Assembly: GCA_947501315.1 (NCBI GenBank)
Contig: CANMXH010000019.1
Location: 1-18,102, forward strand
Length of the DNA: 18,102 nt
DNA from: Caulobacteraceae bacterium
GTDB taxonomy: Bacteria; Pseudomonadota; Alphaproteobacteria; Caulobacterales; Caulobacteraceae
Direction of reading: 5' to 3'
A program made the position numbers and the translations under genes. Within the stretch, counting starts at the first letter, position 1. Each line of letters opens with the position of its first letter. The notes beneath the pieces were generated by a model. The model saw only the letters and a program-made list of their open reading frames with translations. It was not told where the DNA came from and searched no databases. Positions 7,431 through 14,224 of the stretch are shown one piece after another.

Positions 7431-7786
7431 TAGCGTTCCTCCTGCCCGCCGTCGCGGTCGCTTTGCAGCGCACGGATCAGCTCGGCCTCGGCCATGTTCA
7501 TGTGCTGGGGCTCAGCCAGCAGGCCCACGATTTCGGCCTCGTCCTCGGCTTCGGTGCGCTCGTCGACGCGTTGCAGGGCCACGATGACCGTCTCGCGCAG
7601 GTCTTCCGGCACCACCGTCGAGTCGGCCAGTTCACGCAGGGCCACGACGGGGTTCTTGTCGTTGTCCCGATCGATGGTCAGCGGCGCACCGTTGGCGATG
7701 GCGCGGGCGCGGTTGCCCGCCAGCAGGACCAGGCCGAACCGGTTCGGCACCTTCTCGATGCAGTCTTCGACAGTGACGCGAGCCAT
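7427..7786 (-). CDS. rpoZ: RNA polymerase omega subunit
   Basis: A 119-residue protein. Omega binds the beta' subunit and supports assembly of RNA polymerase; in proteobacteria it also contributes to the ppGpp site, and its gene commonly precedes spoT as here. The N-terminus MARVTVEDCIEKVPNRFGLVLLAGNRAR is the classic omega signature. The core NPVVALRELAD follows, and the tail after about residue 75 is acidic (ERTEAEDEAEIVGLLAE). The alphaproteobacterial tail makes it longer than the ~90-residue E. coli protein. The start at ATG 7786 has a good Shine-Dalgarno (GAGGA, 6 nt upstream); any longer reading would run into the spacer. Confidence 0.97.
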   Translation of the reverse strand: MARVTVEDCIEKVPNRFGLVLLAGNRARAIANGAPLTIDRDNDKNPVVALRELADSTVVPEDLRETVIVALQRVDERTEAEDEAEIVGLLAEPQHMNMAEAELIRALQSDRDGGQEERY

Positions 7787-7820
7787 GAATATCCTCGGGC
7801 GCGGGGGGAGAACCGCATAA

Positions 7821-7847
7821 ACTATAGTGTCAGGCTGAATTGTGCAA
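7821..7847 (-). promoter_or_regulatory. Candidate promoter for rpoZ
   Basis: In the 85-nt folK-rpoZ spacer, the minus strand reads TTGCAC (7842-7847), a 15-nt gap, then TATAGT (7821-7826). The extended ACTATAGT resembles the GCTANAWC -10 element described for Caulobacter. It lies about 35 nt before the rpoZ ATG and is the most AT-rich patch in the neighbourhood. Confidence 0.5.
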
Positions 7848-7871
7848 CGCCGCATGGGCGGGAATGAGGCG

Positions 7872-8411
7872 TCAGCGGAGCGGAGCCGCATCTTTTCCGA
7901 CCGAAGCCGACCCGGCCAGCGCCAGCGCCGTCTCCCCGTCCGGATGCTGCCACCCCGGCGCAATCTCCGCCAGCGGCCCCATGACGAACTTCCGTATCGC
8001 CGCCCGTGGATGCGGCAGGATCAGGCCGTCGAGGTTCCCTGTCTTCCGGCCGTAGGCGATCAGATCAAGGTCCAGCGTGCGCGGCGCATTGGCTGCACCA
8101 CGCTGCCGCCCGAACGCCGCCTCGATCCGGCTCAGCGCCGCCATCAGGTCCTGCGGGTCATGCGCGGTCTGGACGATCACCACACCGTTCAGGAACGGCG
8201 GATCGTTCGGGTCAGGCCAGGCCGCCGACCGCCACCAGGATGACCGGGCCAAAACATCGATCCCCTCGGCCCGGAAACGCGCCAACGCCGCCTCCAGCGC
8301 CTCGCGGCAGTCGCGCCAGACCCCGCAGGCATTGCTGCCGAGGGCCACGACAATGGCGTCGTCCAGCTGGGCTGCCTCGCGGACAGGCATTCCTGTGGGG
8401 CCACTTTCCAT
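7872..8411 (-). CDS. folK: 2-amino-4-hydroxy-6-hydroxymethyldihydropteridine pyrophosphokinase (HPPK)
   Basis: A 179-residue enzyme that transfers pyrophosphate from ATP to 6-hydroxymethyl-dihydropterin in folate synthesis. The HPPK signature APRTLDLDLIAYG is at 109-121, with metal-binding D114 and D116 and conserved R111. VALGSN at 22-27 opens the fold, SSWWRSAAWPDPNDPPFLN holds the substrate loop, and LILPHPR lies at 130-136. The C-terminal LAGSASVGKDAAPLR is poorly conserved in the family. I take ATG 8411 as start because AGGA lies about 4 nt upstream; ATG 8441 would add ten unconserved residues. It is the first gene of the minus-strand block. The usual neighbour folP or folB is absent here. 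Confidence 0.93.
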   Translation of the reverse strand: MESGPTGMPVREAAQLDDAIVVALGSNACGVWRDCREALEAALARFRAEGIDVLARSSWWRSAAWPDPNDPPFLNGVVIVQTAHDPQDLMAALSRIEAAFGRQRGAANAPRTLDLDLIAYGRKTGNLDGLILPHPRAAIRKFVMGPLAEIAPGWQHPDGETALALAGSASVGKDAAPLR

Positions 8412-8542
8412 GACGTCCTGGTCCGACCCAACGCATCGCAATGCTCATCGACGAAGAATTTTTCGATCGCCGTAGCGCCTCCAGTATTGCACGGCTCGCG
8501 GCGGGGGCGAACAGACGTCACCGTTGGCAGCTTGCGCACCTG
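8412..8542. other. Divergent spacer between folK and the repeat element
   Basis: No convincing gene is seen. A near-palindrome lies at about 8449-8467 (TCGACGAAGAATTTTTCGA), AT-rich against its surroundings, about 40 nt upstream of folK and possibly an operator. A plus-strand reading frame from ATG 8441 to TAG 8587 (48 codons) begins MLIDEEFFDRRSASSIARL but has no ribosome binding site, uses third-position A/T more than neighbouring genes, and ends inside the repeat. I do not call it a gene. Confidence 0.4.
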
Positions 8543-8731
8543 ACACCCTCTCCCGTTGGGAGAGAGCTTGAACGCACGGCGGCGTAGCCGTCGTCCTTGC
8601 GTGAAAGGGTGTGTGTCGATCATCGGCCTTCAGCGAAGCCGCGTCGCTGTTCTGAGCGGCGGCTTGCGCCGACGGAACCGGCCGACCCACATCCGGCGCT
8701 TCGCGCCACCTTCTCCCAACGGGAGAAGGAA
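8543..8731. repeat. Intergenic element with hairpin-forming inverted ends
   Basis: The two ends carry the same hairpin in opposite orientation. At 8548-8564 the arms are CTCTCCC/GGGAGAG around loop GTT. At 8709-8729 the arms are CCTTCTCCC/GGGAGAAGG around loop AAC, the reverse complement of GTT. Inside lie ACACCCT (8543-8549) pairing with AGGGTGT (8606-8612), an ACGGC/GCCGT stem, and the hairpin GGCGCTTCGCGCC near 8694-8706. The layout resembles a small non-coding mobile or REP-like extragenic element. The right hairpin abuts the uracil-DNA glycosylase start and supplies its AAGGA. Confidence 0.7.
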
Positions 8732-8748
8732 TCGTGGAATCTGACCGG

Positions 8749-9393
8749 ATGACCACCCCTTGTCCCTCCGAACCGCCCCGCGACTGCCCGCTCTGTCCGC
8801 GTCTGGTGGAGTATCGCCGCGAGAACCAGCGCCAGAACCCCGGCTGGTTCAACGGCCCGGCCCCCTCCTTCGGTGACCCCGAGGCCCGGCTGCTCGTCGC
8901 GGGCCTGGCTCCCGGCCGCACCGGTGCCAACCGCACCGGCCGGCCCTTCACCGGCGACGGTGCCGGCCTGATCCTCTATGAGACGCTGCTGAAGACCGGC
9001 TTCGCCACCGGCCAGTACGAAGCTCGGCCCGATGATACGCTCCGGCTCGTCGACTGCATGATCACTAACGCCGTCCGCTGCGCCCCGCCCGGCAACAAGC
9101 CCCTGCCGGTCGAGGAGGCGACCTGCCGCCCCTTCCTCACCGCCCGTATCGCCGCCCTGCCCCGGCTCAAGGTCATCGTCACCCTCGGCGACGTCTCACG
9201 CCGCAATGTGCTGAAGGCGCTCGGCCTGCCCGGCTCGGCGGCCGCGCCCGGCCACGGCGTCGAGGCGGCGCTGGGCGGCTATGTGATCCTGAACAGCTAC
9301 CACTGCTCCCGCCTCAACACGAACACCGGCCGTCTGACCCCCGCCATGTTCGAGGCCATCTTCCGTCGCGCCCGCGAAATCATCGAATCCTGA
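8749..9393 (+). CDS. Uracil-DNA glycosylase, family 5 (UDGb), Fe-S type
   Basis: A 214-residue base-excision repair enzyme that removes uracil, and in this family also other deaminated bases, from DNA. Four cysteines fit the 4Fe-4S cluster of the family: C13 and C16 in CPLCPRL, C111 in RCAPPGNKP and C126 in ATCRPF. Motif A is GLAPGRTGANRTGRPFTGD at 52-70. Motif B, NSYHCSRLNTNTGRLT at 182-197 with H185, matches the family-5 pattern, unlike the GEAPG form of family 4. The start is ATG 8749; an in-frame GTG at 8734 has AAGGA 3 nt upstream and would add five residues. It is followed by a stem-loop. No partner repair gene is adjacent, and its direct upstream region is the repeat element. Confidence 0.9.
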   Translation: MTTPCPSEPPRDCPLCPRLVEYRRENQRQNPGWFNGPAPSFGDPEARLLVAGLAPGRTGANRTGRPFTGDGAGLILYETLLKTGFATGQYEARPDDTLRLVDCMITNAVRCAPPGNKPLPVEEATCRPFLTARIAALPRLKVIVTLGDVSRRNVLKALGLPGSAAAPGHGVEAALGGYVILNSYHCSRLNTNTGRLTPAMFEAIFRRAREIIES

Positions 9394-9399
9394 GCGGAA

Positions 9400-9424
9400 A
9401 ACACTCGCCTTCACGGCGAGTGTT
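9400..9424 (+). terminator. Stem-loop after the uracil-DNA glycosylase gene
   Basis: A perfect 10-bp stem AACACTCGCC / GGCGAGTGTT with loop TTCAC begins 6 nt after the stop codon. There is no long T tract after it (GCTCTCG follows), so it is a weak intrinsic terminator or an mRNA end stabiliser. A second inverted repeat (9422-9437, GTTGCTC/GAGCAAC) overlaps its last bases. Confidence 0.55.
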
Positions 9425-9524
9425 GCTCTCGAGCAACCCGAATCACGCGGCCCCCGGTGTAGCGTCCAGATCCAGGAACAGTGCTGCGTACCTTGCGTTG
9501 ATCGTTCAGCTTTGGAGGGCTGTG

Positions 9525-9740
9525 ATGCGTGGGTCGAACGGGGTCTTTTCACCTCAGGAACGGAAGACGGCGCTCTGGGCGCTGCTGATGGCGGGCCTGA
9601 TCGCCGCCATGGGCATGGTGATCCAGCAATGGAGCCAGCCATCGGTCGGCCCCGGCGGTGCGGATGCCTATATGACCGCCCCACCCCCCGGCGTCGTAGA
9701 TGCCCAGCCTGTAATCGACCTGGGGCAGCCGCTGGGCTGA
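9525..9740 (+). CDS. Small single-helix membrane protein of unknown function
   Basis: A 71-residue protein that I do not recognise. The start at ATG 9525 is well supported by GGAGGG at 9514-9519. Residues 1-14 (MRGSNGVFSPQERK) are polar and basic. Residues 15-36 (TALWALLMAGLIAAMGMVIQQW) form one transmembrane helix with small-residue spacing. The tail of about 35 residues is Pro/Gly-rich with several acidic residues and no Lys or Arg, so N-in/C-out topology is expected. It ends two bases from the smpB stop, convergently. The good ribosome binding site and helix make it a probable real gene. No neighbour hints at a role. Confidence 0.6.
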   Translation: MRGSNGVFSPQERKTALWALLMAGLIAAMGMVIQQWSQPSVGPGGADAYMTAPPPGVVDAQPVIDLGQPLG

Positions 9741-9741
9741 T

Positions 9742-10212
9742 CTAGCCGCGGTCCTTCATCAGCCGGGCCTTGTCGCGCTGCCAGTCGCGCTGGGCCGTGG
9801 CCTCGCGCTTGTCGTGCAGCTTCTTGCCCTTGGCCAGGGCGATCTCGATCTTCGCCTTGCCCGCCTCGTTCAGGTACAGTTTGACCGGAATGATGGTCTG
9901 TCCGTCGCGCTGAACGGCCCCGATCAGCTTGTCGATCTGCTTGCGGTGCAGCAGCAGCTTCCGGTGCCGGCGCGGCTCGTGGTTGAAGCGGTTGGCCTGT
10001 TTGTAGGGCGGGATGTCGGCGTTCACGAGCACGATCTCGCGCCCCTCCACCGCCGCATAGCTCTCGGCGATATTGGCGCGGCCGTCGCGCAGGGCCTTGA
10101 TCTCGGTGCCGAGCAGCATGATGCCGGCCTCGATATAGTCCTCGAGGAAATAGTCGAATTTCGCCCGCCGGTTCTCGGCGATGATCTTCATCTTGGGCTT
10201 CTCACTGGCCAA
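9742..10212 (-). CDS. smpB: SsrA-binding protein (tmRNA partner)
   Basis: Up to 156 residues. SmpB brings tmRNA to stalled ribosomes for trans-translation. The core is typical: IIAENRRAKFDYFLEDYIEAG, LLGTEIKALRDGRANIAESYA, and NRFNHEPRRHRKLLLHRKQI. The basic C-terminal tail KLHDKREATAQRDWQRDKARL inserts into the empty mRNA channel in known structures. Start options are TTG 10212, with a G-run 7 nt upstream, or ATG 10191 (MKIIAENRR, 149 residues), which fits family length equally well. It lies downstream of dapA in the same direction but is separated by the 135-bp inverted-repeat element. No tmRNA gene is visible in the window. Confidence 0.96.
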   Translation of the reverse strand: MASEKPKMKIIAENRRAKFDYFLEDYIEAGIMLLGTEIKALRDGRANIAESYAAVEGREIVLVNADIPPYKQANRFNHEPRRHRKLLLHRKQIDKLIGAVQRDGQTIIPVKLYLNEAGKAKIEIALAKGKKLHDKREATAQRDWQRDKARLMKDRG

Positions 10213-10229
10213 GAGCGTGCCCCCCCGTT

Positions 10230-10364
10230 CCGCTCATCCCCGCGAAAGCGGGGACCCAGTTCTGTCCAGCTTGACGCCGGTGTGACTGGTTGGCCGCCCG
10301 CGTTTGAGCCCCCACCGACCTGTCACCCAAAGCACTGGGTCCCCGCTTTCGCGGGGATGAGCGG
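10230..10364. repeat. 135-bp element with perfect 31-bp terminal inverted repeats
   Basis: Positions 10230-10260 and 10334-10364 are exact reverse complements over 31 bases. Each arm itself folds as CCCCGCGAAAGCGGGG. Between the arms are 73 unconserved-looking bases. Translating such elements yields the spurious SPRKRGPS and WVPAFAGM peptides, a well-known false-ORF signature of dispersed repeats in proteobacterial genomes. It fills most of the dapA-smpB spacer and could act as a transcription terminator or mRNA stabiliser in either direction. Confidence 0.85.
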
Positions 10365-10386
10365 TGAGAGAAACTGGGGTTCCGCA

Positions 10387-11271
10387 TCAACCCAGTCCCG
10401 CATCCGCCATGGCGCGGTCGATGGCCGGCTTCACCGCATCAGACGTCAGGGACAGGGGCAGCCGCATCTCCTCGGTGCAGAAGCCGAGGCGCGACAGCGC
10501 ATATTTGGTCGGGGCCGGCGAATTGTCGAGGAACAGCGCCTTGTGCAGGCCAATCAGCCGGTCCTGCCAATCGCGTGCTGTCGCATAGTCGCCCGCGGCC
10601 GCGGCCTCGTGCAGGGCCACCATCGCCTCCGGTGCGACATTGGACGTCACCGAGATCACGCCCACGCCGCCCTGGGCGTGGTAGCCGGGATAGCTGGGAT
10701 CATCCCCCGAGATCAGGTCGAACTGACCGCCGATATTGGCCCGCATCCAGCTGACCCGGCCCAGATCGCCGGTCGCGTCCTTGATGCCGACGATGTTCGG
10801 ATGGGCCGCCAGCCGGGCGACCGTCTCGTTCGCCATGTCCACGCCGGTACGCCCGGGCACATTGTAAAGCAGCACCGGCAACTGGACGGCCTCGGCGATC
10901 GCCTCGAAGTGCAGCGCCAGCCCCGCCTGCGAGGGCCGGTTGTAATAGGGGGTGACGATCAGGGCCGCGTCGGCGCCGACGCTCTTGGCGAACCGGGCCA
11001 GCTCAATCGACTTTTCGGTCGCAGACGATCCGGCCCCGGCGATGACCCGCGTCCGCCCGGCGGCGACCTGAACACACAGCTCCACTACCCGCTTGTGCTC
11101 ATCCAGCGACAGAGAAGCGCTCTCGCCGGTCGTGCCCATCGGCACGACTCCGTGAATACCTGCGGCGATCTGGCGTTCCAGAAGCTGCGTGAAGGCGGCT
11201 TCGTCCACCTTTCCGTCACGAAGTGGTGTGATCAGGGCGGTGATCACGCCCTTGAACAAGGGGGCGGTCAT
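10387..11271 (-). CDS. dapA: 4-hydroxy-tetrahydrodipicolinate synthase
   Basis: A 294-residue class I aldolase. It condenses pyruvate with aspartate semialdehyde in the first committed step toward diaminopimelate and lysine, hence also peptidoglycan. The Schiff-base lysine is K164 in VGIKDATGD. Y136 and R141 lie in YNVPGRTGVD, the pyruvate-carboxylate loop GTTGESASL is at 46-54, and Y110 in VTPYYNRPS completes the proton relay. The length is standard. The start at ATG 11271 faces the lytic transglycosylase gene across about 70 nt, so the two are divergently transcribed. A functional link through cell-wall precursors is possible but not shown by the sequence. Confidence 0.97.
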   Translation of the reverse strand: MTAPLFKGVITALITPLRDGKVDEAAFTQLLERQIAAGIHGVVPMGTTGESASLSLDEHKRVVELCVQVAAGRTRVIAGAGSSATEKSIELARFAKSVGADAALIVTPYYNRPSQAGLALHFEAIAEAVQLPVLLYNVPGRTGVDMANETVARLAAHPNIVGIKDATGDLGRVSWMRANIGGQFDLISGDDPSYPGYHAQGGVGVISVTSNVAPEAMVALHEAAAAGDYATARDWQDRLIGLHKALFLDNSPAPTKYALSRLGFCTEEMRLPLSLTSDAVKPAIDRAMADAGLG

Positions 11272-11301
11272 TGAGACAGTTGGTCCTGCGTGGAAAATCG
11301 T

Positions 11302-11314
11302 GGCGACAGTCGCC
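11302..11314. promoter_or_regulatory. 13-bp palindrome in the dapA-transglycosylase divergent spacer
   Basis: GGCGAC-A-GTCGCC is a perfect 6-bp inverted repeat with one central base, midway in the 68-bp region that must hold both divergent promoters. A repressor site is possible. It does not match the alphaproteobacterial LexA pattern GTTC-N7-GTTC. No clear -35/-10 pair was found around it. Confidence 0.3.
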
Positions 11315-11339
11315 GGATAGGTAAGCGTGGGAGGGTAGG

Positions 11340-13475
11340 TTGCCGGTCGCCCGACCGCAACCGCGACGCATGGAGATCGGACAGGTCATGATCATTACCA
11401 GCCTGGCGGCCGCCCTGGCCCTTCTCGGCCCCGCGCCGGAAACCCTGATTCGCCAGGAAGTCCCGTACAGCTCCGTGGCCTCTGGTCCGGTCAGCAACGA
11501 GGCGCGCCTGCTGAACGATCAGGACACCGCCCTTTTCCGTCAAGGCCTGACCGCCGCCCGCGCACGTGACGTCTCCGGCGCGCGCAACGCCGCCGCGCAG
11601 ATCAGCGATCCCGTCGCCCGCAAACTCGTCGAATGGGCCCTGCTGGACACCTCGGCCGACCAGATGCCGCTCAGCGACCTCGTCGGTGCCCGCACCGCCT
11701 TCGCCGGCTGGCCCCGCGCCGAGAGTCGTAACGCCGCCGCCGAGCGGGCCCTTGAGCGGGCCTACGCCGACCCCGATGTTGTCATGGACCTGTTCGGCCG
11801 CAGCGGCCCGACAACGGTCCAGGGTGCCATCGCACTGGCGGAGGCGCTCGACCAGCGTGGTCGGTCGGACGAAGCCCGCCGCCTGATGACCGACTGGTGG
11901 CGCACCCGCTCGTTCGATGACGCGACCCAGACGCGGATCCTGACCCGCTGGGGCTCAAGCCTGACCCAGGCGGACCATGAAGCCCGGCTGAACATGCTGC
12001 TGCTCGGCCCGCACGGTCCCGCTACCCGCGCCATGGTCCAGCTGGTTCCGGCAGACCGCCAGGTCGTCGCCAATGTCGTCATGGATCTGCGCACCGCCTA
12101 CAGCCCGGACGCCATTGTCGCCAGTCTCAGCCCGACCCGGGCGCTGGACCCGGCCGTGGCCCTGGAGCGCGTCCGCATCCTGCGCTCCCAGAACCGCCAG
12201 TCCGAGGGCTTCGCCCTGCTGCGCGCCCTGCCGGCGGCTCCTTCGCACACCGAGGGCCAGAACACCCTTTGGAGTGAGCGCCGCAACTATTTCCTCGATG
12301 CCCTTGAGCGCCGCGACAGCCAGGCCGCCTATGACGCCATGGCCGGGCACGGCTTCCCCGCCGGCGAGCGCAAGGTCGATGCGGAATTCTTCGCCGGCTG
12401 GGCAGCGCTGGTGAAGCTGAACGACCCGGTCCGCGCGGCGCGCCATTTCGAAGCCCTGCGTCAGATGTCATCGACGCCGATCACCCAGGGACGCGCCCTC
12501 TACTGGCTGGGCCGCACGGCCGAGGCCGAGGGTAATACCCCCGCGGCGGTCCAGTACTATCGGGACGGTGCCCGCCACATCCAGACCTTCTACGGCCAGC
12601 TGGCCGCCGAAAAGGCAGGTCTGACGACGATCGACCTCCCGGCTGATCCGGTCCCGACGTCGTCCGATGTGGCCGCTTTCGAGGGCCATGAGGTGGTTCG
12701 CGCCCTGCGGATCCTCGGCGAGACCGGCGAGATGAGTCTGTTCCGCGTCTTCGCCTTTCAGCTGGACGACGACCTGCCCGGCCCCGCCGGCCTGGCCCTG
12801 CTGATGGATCTGTCGCGCAACTATGGCGAAGGCTTTACCGCCATGATGGTGGGCCGGGCCGCCAGCCAGCGCGGCTTCCTGATGCCCGAGCGCCAGTATC
12901 CTGTCCGCCTGCCGCCTCCGGTGGAAGGTGCCGCACCGCTGGAATTCACCCTGGCCATTACACGTCAGGAATCCAGTTTCGATCCCCGCGCCCGTTCGCA
13001 TGCCAATGCCCGCGGCATGATGCAGTTCATACCGGCCACGGGCCGTTCCGTGGCCCGGCAGCTGGGACTGCCCTATTCAGACGAGCGACTGTACGAAGCT
13101 GACTTCAACATGACGCTGGGCAGCTATCACCTGGGTGACCTGACCAGTGATTTTGGCGGCTCCATGCTGCTAACGACGATCGCCTACAACGCCGGACCCG
13201 GACGCCCCCCGCAATGGGTCGCGCGTTGTGGCGACCCACGTGGCGCGGCCGTCGATCCCGCTGACTTCATTGAGTGCGCGCCCTTCACTGAAACTCGCAA
13301 CTACATGATGCGAGTCATGGAAAACATGCAGGTTTATCGCGCCCGCCTGAACGGTGGGTCAGCGCCTCTGACCCTGTCGTCGGACCTGCGTCGTGGCACC
13401 CCGCCTGGCCCCGCACCCTATTCCTATGCGGGCGAACAGGAGCTTCAGGCCCCCGTCGGCGAACCGATCGAATAA
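11340..13475 (+). CDS. Soluble lytic murein transglycosylase (Slt70-like)
   Basis: A 711-residue periplasmic enzyme that cleaves the MurNAc-GlcNAc bond to form 1,6-anhydro ends. The N-terminus has several Arg then a hydrophobic stretch (MIITSLAAALALLG), a signal peptide. About 300-470 residues of alpha-helical repeats follow, as in the Slt70 superhelical ring. The C-terminal goose-lysozyme-like SLT domain spans about 533-670. It has the catalytic Glu E544 in ITRQESSFDPRA, then SHANARGMMQFIPATG, YEADFNMTLGSYHL and TIAYNAGPGRPPQW. The start is taken as TTG 11340 because GGGAGGG lies 4 nt upstream; ATG 11370 and ATG 11388 are in-frame alternatives. A tail of about 40 Pro/Ser-rich residues follows the domain. 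The gene end overlaps the convergent ABC ATPase gene by 31 nt. Confidence 0.93.
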   Translation: MPVARPQPRRMEIGQVMIITSLAAALALLGPAPETLIRQEVPYSSVASGPVSNEARLLNDQDTALFRQGLTAARARDVSGARNAAAQISDPVARKLVEWALLDTSADQMPLSDLVGARTAFAGWPRAESRNAAAERALERAYADPDVVMDLFGRSGPTTVQGAIALAEALDQRGRSDEARRLMTDWWRTRSFDDATQTRILTRWGSSLTQADHEARLNMLLLGPHGPATRAMVQLVPADRQVVANVVMDLRTAYSPDAIVASLSPTRALDPAVALERVRILRSQNRQSEGFALLRALPAAPSHTEGQNTLWSERRNYFLDALERRDSQAAYDAMAGHGFPAGERKVDAEFFAGWAALVKLNDPVRAARHFEALRQMSSTPITQGRALYWLGRTAEAEGNTPAAVQYYRDGARHIQTFYGQLAAEKAGLTTIDLPADPVPTSSDVAAFEGHEVVRALRILGETGEMSLFRVFAFQLDDDLPGPAGLALLMDLSRNYGEGFTAMMVGRAASQRGFLMPERQYPVRLPPPVEGAAPLEFTLAITRQESSFDPRARSHANARGMMQFIPATGRSVARQLGLPYSDERLYEADFNMTLGSYHLGDLTSDFGGSMLLTTIAYNAGPGRPPQWVARCGDPRGAAVDPADFIECAPFTETRNYMMRVMENMQVYRARLNGGSAPLTLSSDLRRGTPPGPAPYSYAGEQELQAPVGEPIE

Positions 13476-14224
13476 CGCCCGCTCGACAACAGCGGCCCGT
13501 CCGGACCGTCGATCCAACGGGCGGCGAGACCAAACGTCCCGGCCATGACCTCTGGCGTCAATGCAGCCAGCGGCGCGGCATCGGCGACGACCCGGCCGGC
13601 ATCCAGCACCACGATCCGGTCGGCGAACCGGGCCGCAAGCGCCAGGTCATGCAGACTGACCAGCACCGCCTGCCCCGCCGCCGCCCGGGCCCTGAGCCGC
13701 TCCATCACCATCAACTGCGCCTCGGGGTCCAGACCGGCAGTCGGCTCATCCGCCAGCAGCGCCTGTGCCCCGGTCGTCAGGGCCCGTGCCAGCAGCACCC
13801 TCGCCCGCTCGCCGCCCGACATCTCGGCCACGCCCCGGTCCGCCAGATGCCCGGCCTCGACCTCCTCCAGCGCAGTCCGTGCGGCCGACATGGCGTCTGC
13901 GCCCGACAGGAAAGGCGCGCCAAGGGCGGCGACCTCGATCGCGGGCAGGTTCCAGGCAATCCGGCCCTCCTGCGGCAGATAGGCTACGCGAGCCGCCCTG
14001 GCCCGAAGCGACAGCGTGGTCACGTCGTCCCCCTGCAGCCGCACGACACCCCCGCACAAAGGCAGCAGTCCGGCAAACGCCCGGATCAGGCTGGACTTGC
14101 CCGCACCGTTGGGACCAACAACGGCCACCAGCTCGCCCGCTTCCACCAGCACATCGGTGCCGTCCAGCACGGTGCGCCCGCCAAGGCTGGCGTTGGCGTC
14201 CCACATTGTGAGGACGGCCGTCAA
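13445..14224 (-). CDS. ABC transporter ATPase, FecE/BtuD family
   Basis: A 259-residue ATP-binding subunit of an importer for a metal chelate or corrinoid. Walker A GPNGAGKS is at 37-44, the Q-loop at Q85 in YLPQEGR, the signature MSGGERARVLLARAL at 135-149, Walker B ALLADEP with E160, the D-loop GLDP, and the switch histidine H192 in SLHDLALAA. All catalytic parts are intact. I choose TTG 14224 as start because it overlaps the permease stop as TTGA, matching the other overlaps in this operon. ATG 14251 lies inside the permease gene and ATG 14206 is the next downstream. The last gene of the operon, it runs 31 nt into the convergent transglycosylase gene. Confidence 0.92.
   Translation of the reverse strand: MTAVLTMWDANASLGGRTVLDGTDVLVEAGELVAVVGPNGAGKSSLIRAFAGLLPLCGGVVRLQGDDVTTLSLRARAARVAYLPQEGRIAWNLPAIEVAALGAPFLSGADAMSAARTALEEVEAGHLADRGVAEMSGGERARVLLARALTTGAQALLADEPTAGLDPEAQLMVMERLRARAAAGQAVLVSLHDLALAARFADRIVVLDAGRVVADAAPLAALTPEVMAGTFGLAARWIDGPDGPLLSSGRYSIGSPTGA

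Noticed and set aside
8453..8542. Possible tRNA, tmRNA or other structured RNA in the folK-glycosylase spacer
   Set aside because: No cloverleaf, T-loop or tmRNA acceptor pattern could be drawn; the structure seen belongs to the repeat element.
10202..10390. Minus-strand 62-codon frame with SSPRKRGPS and WVPAFAGM
   Set aside because: These peptides are the known false translation of the dispersed inverted-repeat element at 10230-10364.
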